Assembly (NCBI GenBank): GCA_016271365.2
Contig: CM028129.1
Coordinates: 847,548,501 to 847,612,500, forward strand
Length of the DNA stretch: 64,000 nt
Direction of reading: 5' to 3'
Origin: Neoceratodus forsteri
Taxonomy: Eukaryota > Chordata > Ceratodontiformes > Ceratodontidae
The position numbers and the translations under genes were made by a program. Below are positions 1-10,906 of the stretch, in pieces. How positions within the stretch are numbered: position 1 is the stretch's first letter; each line of letters begins with the position of its first letter. Under the pieces are notes generated by a model, which saw only the letters and a list, made by a program, of their open reading frames with translations, ran no database searches and was not told the DNA's origin.

Positions 1-1198
1 TATGTAAGATGAGATAAAACTTCAAACATAGTAACGTAATTTGTCTATTGTTTACACTGGTGGAAAGATAATTTTTCTTGACGTTGTCTATTGAACATAT
101 ATAGCTAATAAAATAGTCTGTTAGTCACTGCACCCATGAATTACACAACTGATCACTGAAATGTTTAGCTCACCCACTATCATTCAACTAGGCCAAAGTG
201 AGATGAAGATACTGGTACCCTGTCTTTTACTTCATTTCCCTGTGGGTTTGAAATGTACAGCATCCTGTCTGGTTAGGGAGTGGTGAAAGAACAGAAACAT
301 TATCCAAAGATGACTCCTGAAAATGGAAAAATGAATGATCTTCTTAATCCCAGAAAATACCACTCAGTGTCCCAGTTGAGTTTATTTATACACCTTGCCC
401 ACACAAAAGTTCTGGGTTGAGGACACAGATTTCTCCAGATCTAAGGGGGGGGGGTAGTTCATGTCCCCTACCTTGACAGTTAGCACATCCTCTCCCAACT
501 TCAGAACAAGCACCCCCCCCCCGTTCTTCATGTAGGTAGATTGCTCTCTAAAATAAAAAAAACAAAACAATATTATGTACATCTGATGCTGTTGCTGATT
601 GCCCAGATTGAACATTGTGCTTGTAAGGATATAAAATAAGTAAGCCTTTTCTCCACGCATAGCTCATTGCCTAGGGCACATAAAAATGCAGAAAATGTGC
701 CACACTACAGCATGTCATTATGTATCTATGAGTAAATATTATGAAGTTTAAGACATGAAAACATAAAATAATAGGTTTCCTTGATCAATGACTTACATGA
801 CCAGTTGCTTGTTTTCTTTTTGGGGGGGGGGGGAGTGATAGAAAGAACCTGCCTTATGTTAAGTAGATTACGTTCAGAAATTAAAAAACATATTCTGTTA
901 ACTGACTTTAACAAGCACAAATACATAACATTAATTTAAAACACAAAGTTTTAACTTTATCTGGGCACAGATGAAATGCACAATAAACACTGCAAAAATA
1001 GAATATTCTTTGCATTTACATTATTGATTGCTACAGTATGTCAGTGCTAAAAAGAACAGTACAGTTGACAGTTTTAAATGACTAAGAACTGTTCAGTTTT
1101 CAAGCAAGTAACATTAACCTTCATTAAAAATCACCGTGAATGCCACACCTTTCTTCAGGCCAAGGAAAACAGAATGTACACATGGACATGTCGACTGT
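1..1198. other. AT-rich non-coding DNA
   Basis: No convincing gene is seen. Short open frames here have no domain-like composition and run through homopolymer tracts (G/C runs near 447-455, 512-521 and 822-832). It is probably intergenic or intronic sequence. Confidence 0.5.
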
Positions 1199-1358
1199 GA
1201 GCACCATCCATTCTAGTGACCCGCGCATAGCATGCAGTGAGCACCATCCATTCTAGTGACCCGCGCATAGCATGCAGTGAGCACCATCCATTCTAGTGAC
1301 CCGCGCATAGCATGCAGTGAGCACCATCCATTCTACTGACCTGTGCATAGCATGCAAT
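1199..1358. repeat. 40-bp tandem repeat, four copies
   Basis: Four head-to-tail 40-bp units start at 1199, 1239, 1279 and 1319. The first three appear identical and the fourth carries a few substitutions. The unit begins gagcaccatccattctagtg and contains CpG-bearing cccgcgcat and the SphI-like word gcatgc. Identity between units is much higher than the age of the surrounding sequence would suggest, so the array was probably amplified recently or homogenised. Confidence 0.95.
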
Positions 1359-1842
1359 ACTGAGGATCACTACTCACTAGCTGTCTACCGTTTGAACATA
1401 AATTGTAAAAAATAAATATAACAGACAATCATTGTTGAAAATAGAATTGTATTTGTTAATACATCTACTGACTATGCAAGACTCATTAATTCCTGTCCTT
1501 TTTTACACAACTGGCACCACTAGCTAGACAATTTTGACATTGCCTGTGATTCAGTGCTGGTCCATTAGTATTCAGCACCGGCTACTTTTTTTTTTGGGGG
1601 TGCTGCATGTCTCATTTGTACATCTCCTGTTTTTCCCTGCCTTTCCACTCAGTTTTTAACATAGTTTTTCACCTTGTACTAATCATTTTCATGTCGTGTA
1701 AGCTTTCATATAGTGTAAGTTTTTGATCTTATTGCCACTTCATCTGAAAACAACATTTAGCCTGAAAGGCTACGTTGTAACCATCATTGGTTTGACGAAT
1801 ACACATGAACTGCTTGTATTTAAATGCCTTTGTTACAACCAG

Positions 1843-1945
1843 TAGCCATGCCCTCTGATGAAGAGTCACATTAAAGACCCAAAGTGCCAGGGATATCTGA
1901 TGCTGCGCTCCATGTATTGTTTCTATTAAACCATGAGTTTACATT
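1843..1945 (+). mobile_element. Penelope-like element terminal fragment
   Basis: The stretch reads ctctgatgaagagtc followed by gacccaaagtgccaggg at 1876-1892. The tgatgaag plus acccaaagtgcc pattern is typical of the terminal repeats of Penelope-like retroelements. The same 17 bases occur in reverse complement at 13011-13027, at the head of the Penelope-like element there. No coding sequence is attached, so this is a solitary end fragment. Confidence 0.45.
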
Positions 1946-2018
1946 CATATTGTCTTTTTTATTTTTGGGGAGACATAAGTGTGGTTCTCTGTGGTGCTCT
2001 CTTTTGATGCCACCCCCC

Positions 2019-2538
2019 CACCATTTTTTATTTTTTTATTTTATATTGTTATGCTTTTTGTGCTGGCTCCCCAAGCCCCAGCAGGTTTGTGCTGGCTCCC
2101 CAAGCCCTGACGGGCTTGCCAGGCTCCAGCAGCCATCCCCTCATACACGGGCTTACCCCCCAAGTGGGGCTACTGATAGGCCAACTCTGGTGGCCAGAGG
2201 GACAGCAATGGAGCTAGCTCATTAGCAGGGGGGCCAGCATTTTGTATGCTGTAAACCCCATGGGGTGGGGACATGCAATGATGACCTGTGTCTGCCCTGC
2301 CCCCCGAACGTGCAGGCATTGACCGAAGTGGAACTCCCAACTTCTGCCAGAGGTCTGTCATGCATTGGACACTCAACCCACCTGTCCCCAGAGTAGGAGA
2401 GCAGTCCACCAGATGCTCAATCCTACTCCCCCAGCCAGCCCTCTGACTCCCGGGTCTATTCCCAAACCCGGGTCATTGGTGCCACAGACGGCAACCATGC
2501 CTCTGCACCAGTGGGCCGGCCTACCCCTGCACCATTTT
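2019..2538 (-). mobile_element. tRNA-derived SINE, copy 1
   Basis: A roughly 500-bp element on the minus strand. The + strand begins with a T-rich tract (the poly-A tail of the minus copy) and ends with the SINE head near 2505-2529. The core at about 2396-2500 matches cores at 29.6, 46.5, 57.1 and 63.0 kb (gagcag..gatgctcaatcct...ccagccagcc..ctgactcccggg). CACCATTTT flanks both sides (2019-2027 and 2530-2538), a possible target duplication, though its T-richness makes the edge uncertain. Confidence 0.7.
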
Positions 2539-2539
2539 A

Positions 2540-3270
2540 TTTGCTCTCCTCTGGACTGCCTCCATCAAGTCTGCCTCCTTTCTGAAAAAACAGCCTCCAA
2601 AACTTGACATAATACTCCAGGTGGGGTCTCACCACCGAGTGGCACAATGGTAAAACCAGCTCCCTCCTTCTGCCTGAGATACCTCTTTCTATGCATCACA
2701 CTGGCCCTACCCACTGCTGTGTCACACTGCCCTGACACTTCCAGGTCATCAGATATGATAAATCCCAAGATATGAACATCAGTGACTCTGTGGCTGTCTC
2801 TGTGCATTTTTCACACTTGTAGTGGGTTACTACAGGTGAACAGTGGCCTGCTCATGATGCCAATGGCATGATTGGATTTCATGGTTCCATGTCAAAAGGG
2901 CTAAAGAAATACGACACCAATCATATGAGTAAGGAGACATTAACATGACCAAATCCAGCATACACCAATAGCAATGAATGTCAGAACAGCGACTGCACTG
3001 AGAAAAAAAAACATAAGGAAAACAATCTCACATCTACAATATATTTTATGGGGGGCTACTCCCACCACACCCCCCAGTCCAGGGGCTTCACCCCCTGACT
3101 GCCCTGACTTTATATTACCATCTCCAAAACCTCATGAATTAGAAATAAATGTTAAACATTACCACAACACAAGTCCCTGTTCCAGAATTGTATGTTGATG
3201 ACCTGACATTTGCTGTTATACAGCGGTCGTCATTTGACATACGCAGATATTGACTCGCTTACATTGCTGC
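2540..3270. other. non-coding, no recognised element
   Basis: No gene is recognised. A short G/C-rich segment at 3052-3105 (ggggggctactcccacc followed by ggggcttcaccccctgac) looks like the internal palindromic part of a short DNA transposon, but no ends were found. Confidence 0.35.
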
Positions 3271-3279
3271 GCTCATATT

Positions 3280-4330
3280 GAGTCGCTCACTTCATGGGAT
3301 ACCAGATTTCATTCTAATATTTGCTTGTAGAATTCTCAGCAAAAAGTCTAATATCATCAGCACACAGTCTATAGGAATTTTCTCTTTTAATGAGATGAAT
3401 TGTTGGTGTTGCCAGGATGCCACAAGCAGATGTCTACCCAGAAACTTGAGATCCTCCTTAAAGTAGCAGTATTTATTAGTTGACAAACAATGTCATCATA
3501 GAGTTTTTTAGCAACAGTGTATTTCTGACATCTTAAGATTCATGCTCGGTGTATTTTAAGTTTTCTCAGATAGCTTTTGCAGCTAATTCTATCATTAATG
3601 ACATCATTTAAGATGGATTTTACATCTCTTGCACTGAGGTTACCTGTTGTATATACATGTCAGATTTATACTGTAGATGTATTAGGATGGTGCTGCCACT
3701 TGTTTCTGATGGAAAACAGCATAACCAAGATATTTAATTTTTTTCATGGAGGGGCATGGCACAGAAGTGGGAACTTTTGAAACAGAATCCTATATCTTGG
3801 TTCAGGAATGAAAGAAAAGAGAAGAAAAGAAGTGAAAAATGTGTATCTTGATATTTGCTGAAAAAAAAACAACCCTACAGGGTTACTAACAAATACTGCT
3901 GCTTTATGGACTTCAGAATATTGCCACTTTTCTTTTCATAGCTTTTTGAGTTTGTTTCATGTCAGTGCCCTTTATGGTTTTGGAAATGTTTATGCTGTCC
4001 CACTGGTGCCATTTAATCTCTTCTGCACCATGTTCCTGTAAAAGTTCAAATGATTGGCTAATACCAGGTGTGCTACAGTTTTTGCACATTTTCTCAATCA
4101 TTATTGAAAAATTTTTCACCTGGCTTCTTCGTGCACACTGTAATCTCATTTGCTTGACAGCATTTGCAATCTTGCACTCTGGTCTGCTTTTCAGTTCAGC
4201 AAATCTGTTTACTACCCACAATTGTAACAAGGCATTGATACAACACTTGCATAGATATTGGTCTAGTTTTTGCTCCCTTGCAAGTTCAGTATTGTCTGGT
4301 CTTATGAGTGCCACATTTTATTAGTCCAGT
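3280..4330 (-). pseudogene. decayed member of an uncharacterised multicopy protein family
   Basis: Read on the minus strand, one broken reading frame runs from about 4314 down to 3283. It starts with a 133-codon segment containing MCKNCSTPGISQSFELL and KWHQWDSINISKTIKG. It continues past frameshifts to RCQKYTVAKKLYDD, then LLVASWQHQQFISLKEKIP, then CVLMILDF followed, after a frameshift, by AENSTSKY and an in-frame stop. From memory, the order Cys pair, KWxxW, helix-rich linker, WQ(R/H)xQF and LDFAENxxxKYxxE is found in a large, unnamed family repeated in fish and other aquatic genomes. I do not know its function; a transposase-type origin is plausible. This copy has several frameshifts and stops and cannot make a protein. 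Confidence 0.5.
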
Positions 4331-4339
4331 TGTTCTGGA

Positions 4340-4538
4340 TTTTGATCAGAAAACTTCTGATGGAGCCTTTGTAGAGTTTTGTCAAGGAAATATCATGTTT
4401 TGCCATTTTTTAGGCATCAGGAATAACTTGGTAGTGCCTATTGTGGCCATGCATACATTCTTTCTGCATTTCAGTCTAGTTTGAGGCTGCACTGTTTGTA
4501 TGTGATGCAGTTCTGACATCAGTGATACGATTCATAGG
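4340..4538. other. spacer with no gene seen
   Basis: AT-rich sequence between the minus-strand remnant and the left end of the next DNA element. Nothing recognisable. Confidence 0.5.
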
Positions 4539-5339
4539 GCTAAATATTCAAAACTTTGCACTGGCCACAAACTGTTTGCTCCTGGTTCTCGCTGGGTATG
4601 CATGGATCCACAATATTCTCAAACTGCATTAGCGCTGGGTCAAAGTATAATGTATGCAAGGAGAAAAAAGAGGGGGCATGTACATGAATACAGGCACATT
4701 GCTATATTTAATGCATTAGCGCTGCACAAAGTGTTATTGCATGACTTAGCATGACACTTTGCATGGTGCAAATTACCACCCAGGAAAAGGTAGTCTTAAC
4801 TCTGGGCAAACCAGCTTTTGTGACTTTGTGGTTTTGCGCAGCTTTGCATGACTTTGTGTGACATAGAACCATGGTTTATGGAACTCTGTAATTCACAAGT
4901 GTGAATTATGGGGTTTGTGAGGGTCTGCCAGTGATGGTTTATTGACCCTAACCAGTAAATATTAAACATAGAAAGAAACCAGACATGGAAGAAACATGCT
5001 GCACACAGATGGCACCTCCTATGTGGCCATCATCTGCCACTGGTCCCAGTCATGCCAGGCAATAAGTGGTGACTCAACATCCAGTGGACACCATGGCAGT
5101 GTGTCCATACAGCACACACCTGCAGACCACCCTTCAGTGGACACTAACAGAATCCAGCACACACATGCAGCACTGGAGGCATGGACGGTGTTGAGGGAAG
5201 GGTGTACAGGTGGCCAGTTTGAACCACATACTGGGTGCTGCCACAAGGCTGGGACAATCCACACAGTGCAAATGGTCCAAAGCAGGGAATACCCCAACAC
5301 CAGCAAGCCTGTCTGATGGTATGTGCGCCCCAGCCACAT

Positions 5340-6468
5340 ACCGCACATAATTCATAAATGTATTAAATACACCTTAAATGAAGAATTGCAATACAAAGTA
5401 AGTACATTTGGAGAAGGATTGCATATATTAGAAGCTAGCCAAAAAAATATGGCCACTAGACTGCAATCTAATACACACATAGAAGGGCAATCATTATTAA
5501 ACTCTAATTGTGCAACACTGAGCTCAGGGCAAACAGATCTTATTAGTTTTCAAGCTAGTGACTCCATATTGGAAACAGATACTACACAATAATTGATTAT
5601 AGATTTAAAATCACAGGTGGAGACCCAGAACAACACCAAAAAAATACCTAGAGAAAATGATATTAACACTAAGACAGAGGGTGATTGGTCTACAGTAAAA
5701 TGTTCAAGGGCATCCAAAAAGGGCCATACAGCTAATACATTTGACTTGCCCCTAACAAATCAGTTCACTCTGTTAGGTGCTCTTGATGAAAATGAGGCTT
5801 GTATCAATAACCATGCTGATGAAGCCACCCCTATGGCACCACTTAATTTAAACACCAATATAAAAATCAATGCTTCATCATTAACACCCACTAACACTTC
5901 ATTTCCTCATTTACCTTGTGAACCTGATTTGATGGACCTTGAGACTGAAACAACTGCTAAACCATTGCTTGTTTTAGGTGATTCTATAGTCAAAAACTTA
6001 GATAGACTAATGTGCAACCCTGATAAGGCATCCAGAACATTATCTTCCTTTAGTGGAGCTGAAATAGGTGCTATTACTTTAATGCTAGATAATGTCTTGG
6101 CTAAGTCAGAACAACCCTCAGTTATTACACATGCTGGGACAAAGAATGTCTTAAGAGAACTTCTAATAAAAATAAAACAAGACATTGTTGTAATGGCCAA
6201 TAAACTAATTGATTTAAACTGCAAATTTATCTTCTCTGAAATACTACAGATTCCCAATGCCTCTGAGTTTAATTCAAATAAAATTAAAGCACTGAATAAC
6301 TGGTTAAGAAGATGGTGTATATCACAACAAATTGGATGTATAACTCATTGGGATGATTTTGTTTTATAAAGAAGAACTTTTTTCATGGGATGGGCTTCAT
6401 CTGAGTAGGAGGGGTAACTCCCTATTAGGTAAACACATACTGACATACATTCAAAATACTTTAAACTA
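5340..6468 (+). pseudogene. CR1 ORF1 with SGNH/esterase-like domain
   Basis: CR1 ORF1 proteins bind RNA and many carry a GDSL/SGNH esterase-like domain of uncertain role. One frame runs from before 5359 to 6369, interrupted by TAA at 5590-5592; the first in-frame ATG is at 5449. The N-terminal half is polar and contains DWSTVKCSRASKK, a basic patch common in these proteins. The esterase part has block I LLVLGDSIVKNLD (Ser in GDS), THAGTKN (normally HxGTND) and FIFSEIL. A one-base deletion near 6366 throws out the last block, which resumes in another frame as SWDGLHLSRRGNSLLGK and carries the Asp-His pair. One nonsense and one frameshift make it a pseudogene. Confidence 0.8.
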
Positions 6469-6639
6469 AAACATAAGGGGGAGATCCCCACTTTTGAGGA
6501 TTCTCTAAATAATAGACCAGAATCTAATATAAAAATATTTTGGTAATGTATCATCTACCAATTATACTAATACCAAGTCAGTTATCAGCACAAATCATAA
6601 ATTCTCAAATATTAAACAACATACAGAAAATAATCTAAA

Positions 6640-9410
6640 TATTTTACTTTTAAATGCAAGAAGTCTTTTGAATAAGATAGATGAGCCATCATACTTCATG
6701 GAATCTAATAAAATAGATATATGTGTGGTGACTGAATCTTGGTTTAAAAATGACGACTGGACTACCAAAATACCAGGTTATACTAAATTTGAAAAAAAAA
6801 TGATTAAAATTCTAGGGGAGGCAGAATTGTACTGTATGTAAAAGATACTTTTAAAAGTTATCTAGTAACAAATGCTCATCAGAATGATAACACAAGTGAA
6901 CTAATCTGGATCAAAATTATGCTTACAATTGATCATATAATTACAGTAGGATTAGGATACAGAGCACCAAACCTGAACAAGGAAGAACATGATATATTCA
7001 TGACTAACATTGAAGACAACCTAGTTGACAAAGATTGCATATTCATGGGAGACTTTAACCTCCCTAATATACACTGAGATGATTGCAAGGGAAGCTCTGC
7101 TCTTGATTTTTCCTTCTTAGATCTTATGATTATAAATAATATGGAAAAACAAGTTAAACTTCCAACTATAGAAAGCAACATACTAGATCCAGTCTTCACC
7201 AACACTGAAAATATAAGTTCACAAGTAAAGGTTACACAACCCCTGTCAAATAGTGATCATAATATGGTCCTTACATCAATGAACCTTACATATTCCTCAG
7301 AAACAAATGGTTGTACAGTATTAAAAAAGTCAATAAAGCAAATTACCCTTGTAAAAAAGAACATCTAAGAAATTGGAATTGGGCCACTGATCCCATAGGC
7401 TGTGACTTAAACAAAACATGGAGTATAATTGACAACAAACTTAAATTTTGTATCAATTCTTGGGTTCCCACTAGGAAACAATACAATAAGAACAGAAGAT
7501 CTCCTTTATGGTAGAATAAAAATATATATAAAAAAAAATTAGCAAAAAAACAGAAATTGTACAGGAAATGTAAAAGGAGTCCTTCAGCATTTAATTGGAG
7601 CTTATATAAAAAGACAGTCAATAAAAGTGAGAATATGATAAACAAGCAAAACCAAAAACTAGAAGAAAATTTGGCTGGAACCATAAAAGATAACAAAAAA
7701 TATTTTTTTAACTATATTGGTTCATTAAAACAAAATAGTCCCACTATAGGACCTTACAAACCCTGGAAGGCATCTTGACTGATGAAGCAGAAATTCCATC
7801 CAAGCTGAATAATTACTTTATAAATGTATTTAAACCTAAACACATAGATAATCTACCAAATAAAACAATGGATATTCCCTATATCCCTATATTCAAACAA
7901 GAAGTTATTGAAGGGATTAAATTATTAAAGAACAGTGGGTCGCCTGGCCCCAATGACATCCCACCGATATTTATAAAAAATCTGAATAAACTACTGACCG
8001 GCCCCTTAACAATACTGTTCAATTGATCACTGAATGTGGGAACCACTGTCCCAATATGGAACAAAGCCATAGTTATTCTCTTACACAAAGGTGGCAGCAA
8101 GCAAAAGCCTCCAACAAAATTATAGACCTATAAGCTTAACTGCTGTATTTTGTAAACTGCTTAAAAGGATACTCAAACACAGAATAAAAAAAACATTTGG
8201 AAGATATAGATTATGTGGACGTTTACCAGCATGGTCTTGTTAGAGGCAGATCATGCCAAACCAACCTTTTACACTTTCTTGAGCCAGTTGGTGAAGCACT
8301 GGACAAGGGTTTATCAGTGGATATCATTTTTCTTGATTTCTCTAAGGCATTTGGTATCCCATCAAATACTTATGGAACAATTTGAGCTCTTAAAATTACA
8401 CCCAGTGATCATAAATTGGATAAATGCATGGCTATCAGATCAGACACGACAAGTTTCTATAAAAGGTCATCTGTCAGCATGGGGTCGAGTAACTAGCAAT
8501 GTACCCCAGGGATCTTTGTTAGGTCCAACTCTTTTTAATATAATGATTTCCTCCACGAGTCCTCTAACGAATTCATGCTGGCTTGTCATATTAGCTGACA
8601 ATTGTAAATTAGGTAGTATAATAACTGATGCAAAATCTGCTTTGGATCTACAAAATAATTTAACACACCTTGTTGAATGGTCTAAAAGAAATGATCTATT
8701 GTTTAACAAATCAAAATGCAAGGTAATGCATTTAGGCAAGAACAACCCTTGATTTACATATACAATGAACAATATAGATTTACAGACTACAGATCATGAA
8801 AAAGATTTAGGTGTGACTCTTTCTAAGGATTTTACCTTTAATATGCATGCAATCAATGCTGTTAAAAAAGGGAACAAAATATTCAATTGCATTCTTAAAA
8901 ATATAAAAAGTAGGGACAAAAATGTAATGATTCCCTTATATGTTGACCTCGTGAGACCTCACTTGGAATATTGTTCCTCAGTAGTTGCACCTTATTTGAT
9001 AAGAAATACAAAACTTGTAGAAAAAGTACAACATAAAGCTACAAAAAAAATATACACATTAAAATAAATTGACTACAAAACTGGATTAAAAACAGCAGGT
9101 CTTTATTCCAAGGAATATAGAAGATTATGTGGAGATTTATGTCTAACATATAAAGCTATCCAAAGGGATGCAATTCTAGAAACAATAGGCCTAATTAGGA
9201 ATCAGTCATTGGTTAACACTAGATCACATTCACTTAAACTAAAAGGTACCCAAAATAACACTTTAAAAAGAAATAATTGGTACACACAAAGGGTGGTAAC
9301 TATTTAGAATAAATTACCTGTGAATGTAGTGCTGAGTACCACTTTGGATTCCTTTAAAACAAATTTGGATTTATATATGGGAGATGTTAAGTTTGATTTC
9401 TGCCAATGAC
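6640..9410 (+). pseudogene. CR1 ORF2: endonuclease and reverse transcriptase
   Basis: The APE endonuclease nicks the target and the RT copies the RNA at the nick. Visible endonuclease blocks, over several frames: LLLNARSLLNK, VVTESWF, IFMGDFNLPN and SNSDHNMV (final catalytic Asp-His). RT blocks: NSGSPGPNDIPP, RPISLTA (frameshifted), VDIIFLDFSKAF, GVPQGS-like NVPQGSLLGPTLF and LADNCKLG. The last is the catalytic FADD box with the second Asp changed to Asn. The tail has [14 protein letters not shown] and the final RVVTIWNKLP-type block, with TAG for Trp. Multiple frameshifts, stops and the lost catalytic Asp show it is dead. Confidence 0.8.
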
Positions 9411-10585
9411 TATTTGGTGGCGAGTCCATAAAGGGTAATTTTACCCACTGAACTCATACAACTCCTATGAATCTGTACAGACACCACAGCACACACAGCC
9501 AGTCATGTATATGTCAGTGTGAGTATCCCATGCTAGTGGTGCAGTGTCTGTGGGTCACACAACAGCATAATAGTAATGTCCACTGTCAGTACCCACCTGA
9601 TAGATGAGCCTGTCACTGTCTAAAGTGCAGCAGTCATTGATGCCCTACACACCATAGGCATTGCTGTGTCTCTTACACTACTGGCCCCATTGTAACTGTA
9701 GTGTCTGCTGTGCACCGTAGCAGGAACTACAGTTTGACAATTGCATGCAGCACCACCACTTATGCATGTGCTGTGTAATCCTCTGGGGCACAATCATCTA
9801 TGCAGTTCTGTACAAATGTAGCCTGCAGCTACCACCATGCACTTCCACACTGACCTACAGGTGGAGCTGTGGGCATACCCAGCCAGCCCCTGTACTTCCA
9901 GACTGACCCACAAGTGTAGTTGTGGGACCCTGCAATAGTGCTGGGAAAACTGCATGCAAATCAGGACATAATGAGATGTTAATCTGGATGTTTGCCCACA
10001 GACTGCCTAAGTAGGCTCATTTGCATGTCACTTTTGAATATGGCAAATTTTTGCCCTGGGCAAATGTTTGCGCCATGCAAACATTCTGAAAACATAGCAC
10101 ATTTCATTAGAATTTCACATGTGCTGGTGCTTGCAGCTTTAATGAATCCACTCCTCTGCTAGCACACACATTGGCCATATGGTTCACCTCTACCTTCCTT
10201 CACGTTGCTGTGCACTGGGCTACTGTTGTGGTTTGCACTTCCTGGGTGCTATATTCAGAGCTGTCTTAATTTCCTGGGCTATTTTTGCACTGCACTCCCA
10301 GCCCAGTTTGCCAAGCTTCCCTTGCACACTATATTCAGCAGGTTTAGCAACCAGCTATCACTTTTGGATATAGCAGGCTATTGGTTTCAGGCTAATTTAG
10401 CATGCTGGGCAGTGCTAATTTAGCCCAGGGGCAAAGTTTTGAATATCTGACCCATAGAGTGTTGCTGTCTTTGCATTCCATTCCAATAAGATATTCTAGA
10501 GCTTGTGGTTATTCATATTGCACCTCCTCCACACTGCACCTGCACTGTTTTGCAGAAATGTGAAGTCATATTGATTTTCTTTTAG

Positions 10586-10906
10586 GGGGCCAGCAGCCAG
10601 CAGTCCAATTGTGTTAGTAAAGTCAGCAAGGTGAACAGGAGAAAAGATAGGCAGAAAGCCAAGTCAAGTGTCTGGCCTGGTCAGCATTCTAATAGAGCTT
10701 TTACTGCACTTCCTAGCAAACCACCTTGTGAACCACTTGCTGTGCAGCATGAAGAGTTCGCTCTGGTGACTCCAGGTCCTATATTGGAACCAAAACGGAT
10801 GCCAATTCCAGGGTTCTTAGGGCATAAATGTGCTGTCTATTTCTATATGTGCAAAGACAATCTGAGACATCCTGGTTCAGATCCAAAGGGTTTATTCCAT
10901 TACTAA
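10586..10906 (+). CDS. candidate terminal coding exon of an unidentified host gene
   Basis: The run ttgattttcttttag at 10571-10585 is a good polypyrimidine tract and AG acceptor. The frame is open for 106 codons from 10586 to the TAA at 10904-10906. The same frame has an in-phase TAG at the acceptor itself, so it opens exactly at the splice site. The peptide is Ser/Lys/Pro-rich at first (NRRKDRQKAKSSVWPGQ) and then has a compact segment with PGPILEPKRMPIPGFLGHK and YFYMCKDNLRHPGSDP. It shows no LINE, transposase or viral motif. I do not recognise the gene. Its phase relation to an upstream exon cannot be checked here, and no poly-A signal was located with confidence. It could be a chance frame, but composition and splice signal together favour a real 3' exon. 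Confidence 0.5.
   Translation, partial: GASSQQSNCVSKVSKVNRRKDRQKAKSSVWPGQHSNRAFTALPSKPPCEPLAVQHEEFALVTPGPILEPKRMPIPGFLGHKCAVYFYMCKDNLRHPGSDPKGLFHY

Larger units (their letters stand above)
5340..9480 (+). mobile_element. CR1-type LINE, nearly full length, decayed
   Basis: This contains, in order, an ORF1 with a C-terminal esterase-like domain, an AP endonuclease, a reverse transcriptase and a conserved C-terminal tail. That is the gene order of CR1 LINEs. It inserted into the DNA element at 4539-10455. The 3' part after about 9410 (ggcgagtccataaagggta and on to cctatgaatctgta) is probably its 3' UTR. Base composition is AT-rich, unlike the GC-rich CR1 at 40.7-45.7 kb, so these are two different CR1 subfamilies. 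Confidence 0.85.
4539..10455. mobile_element. DNA transposon with matching ends, split by a CR1 LINE
   Basis: The left end at 4539 reads gggctaaatattcaaaactt. The reverse complement of the right end, near 10455, reads gggtcagatattcaaaactt. The inverted repeat is about 23 bp with three mismatches. ATA lies just outside both ends (possibly CATAG), which may be the target duplication. Without the nested LINE at ~5340-9480 the element would be about 1.8 kb with no transposase, so it is non-autonomous. The CA-rich interior resembles the Harbinger element at 49-56 kb in style, but I cannot prove a family. It sits about 130 bp before the candidate exon at 10586, so it may lie in an intron. Confidence 0.6.

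Noticed and set aside
382..660. 92-codon minus-strand frame near the left end
   Set aside because: It runs through homopolymer tracts and has no motif, splice context or repeat identity; treated as chance.
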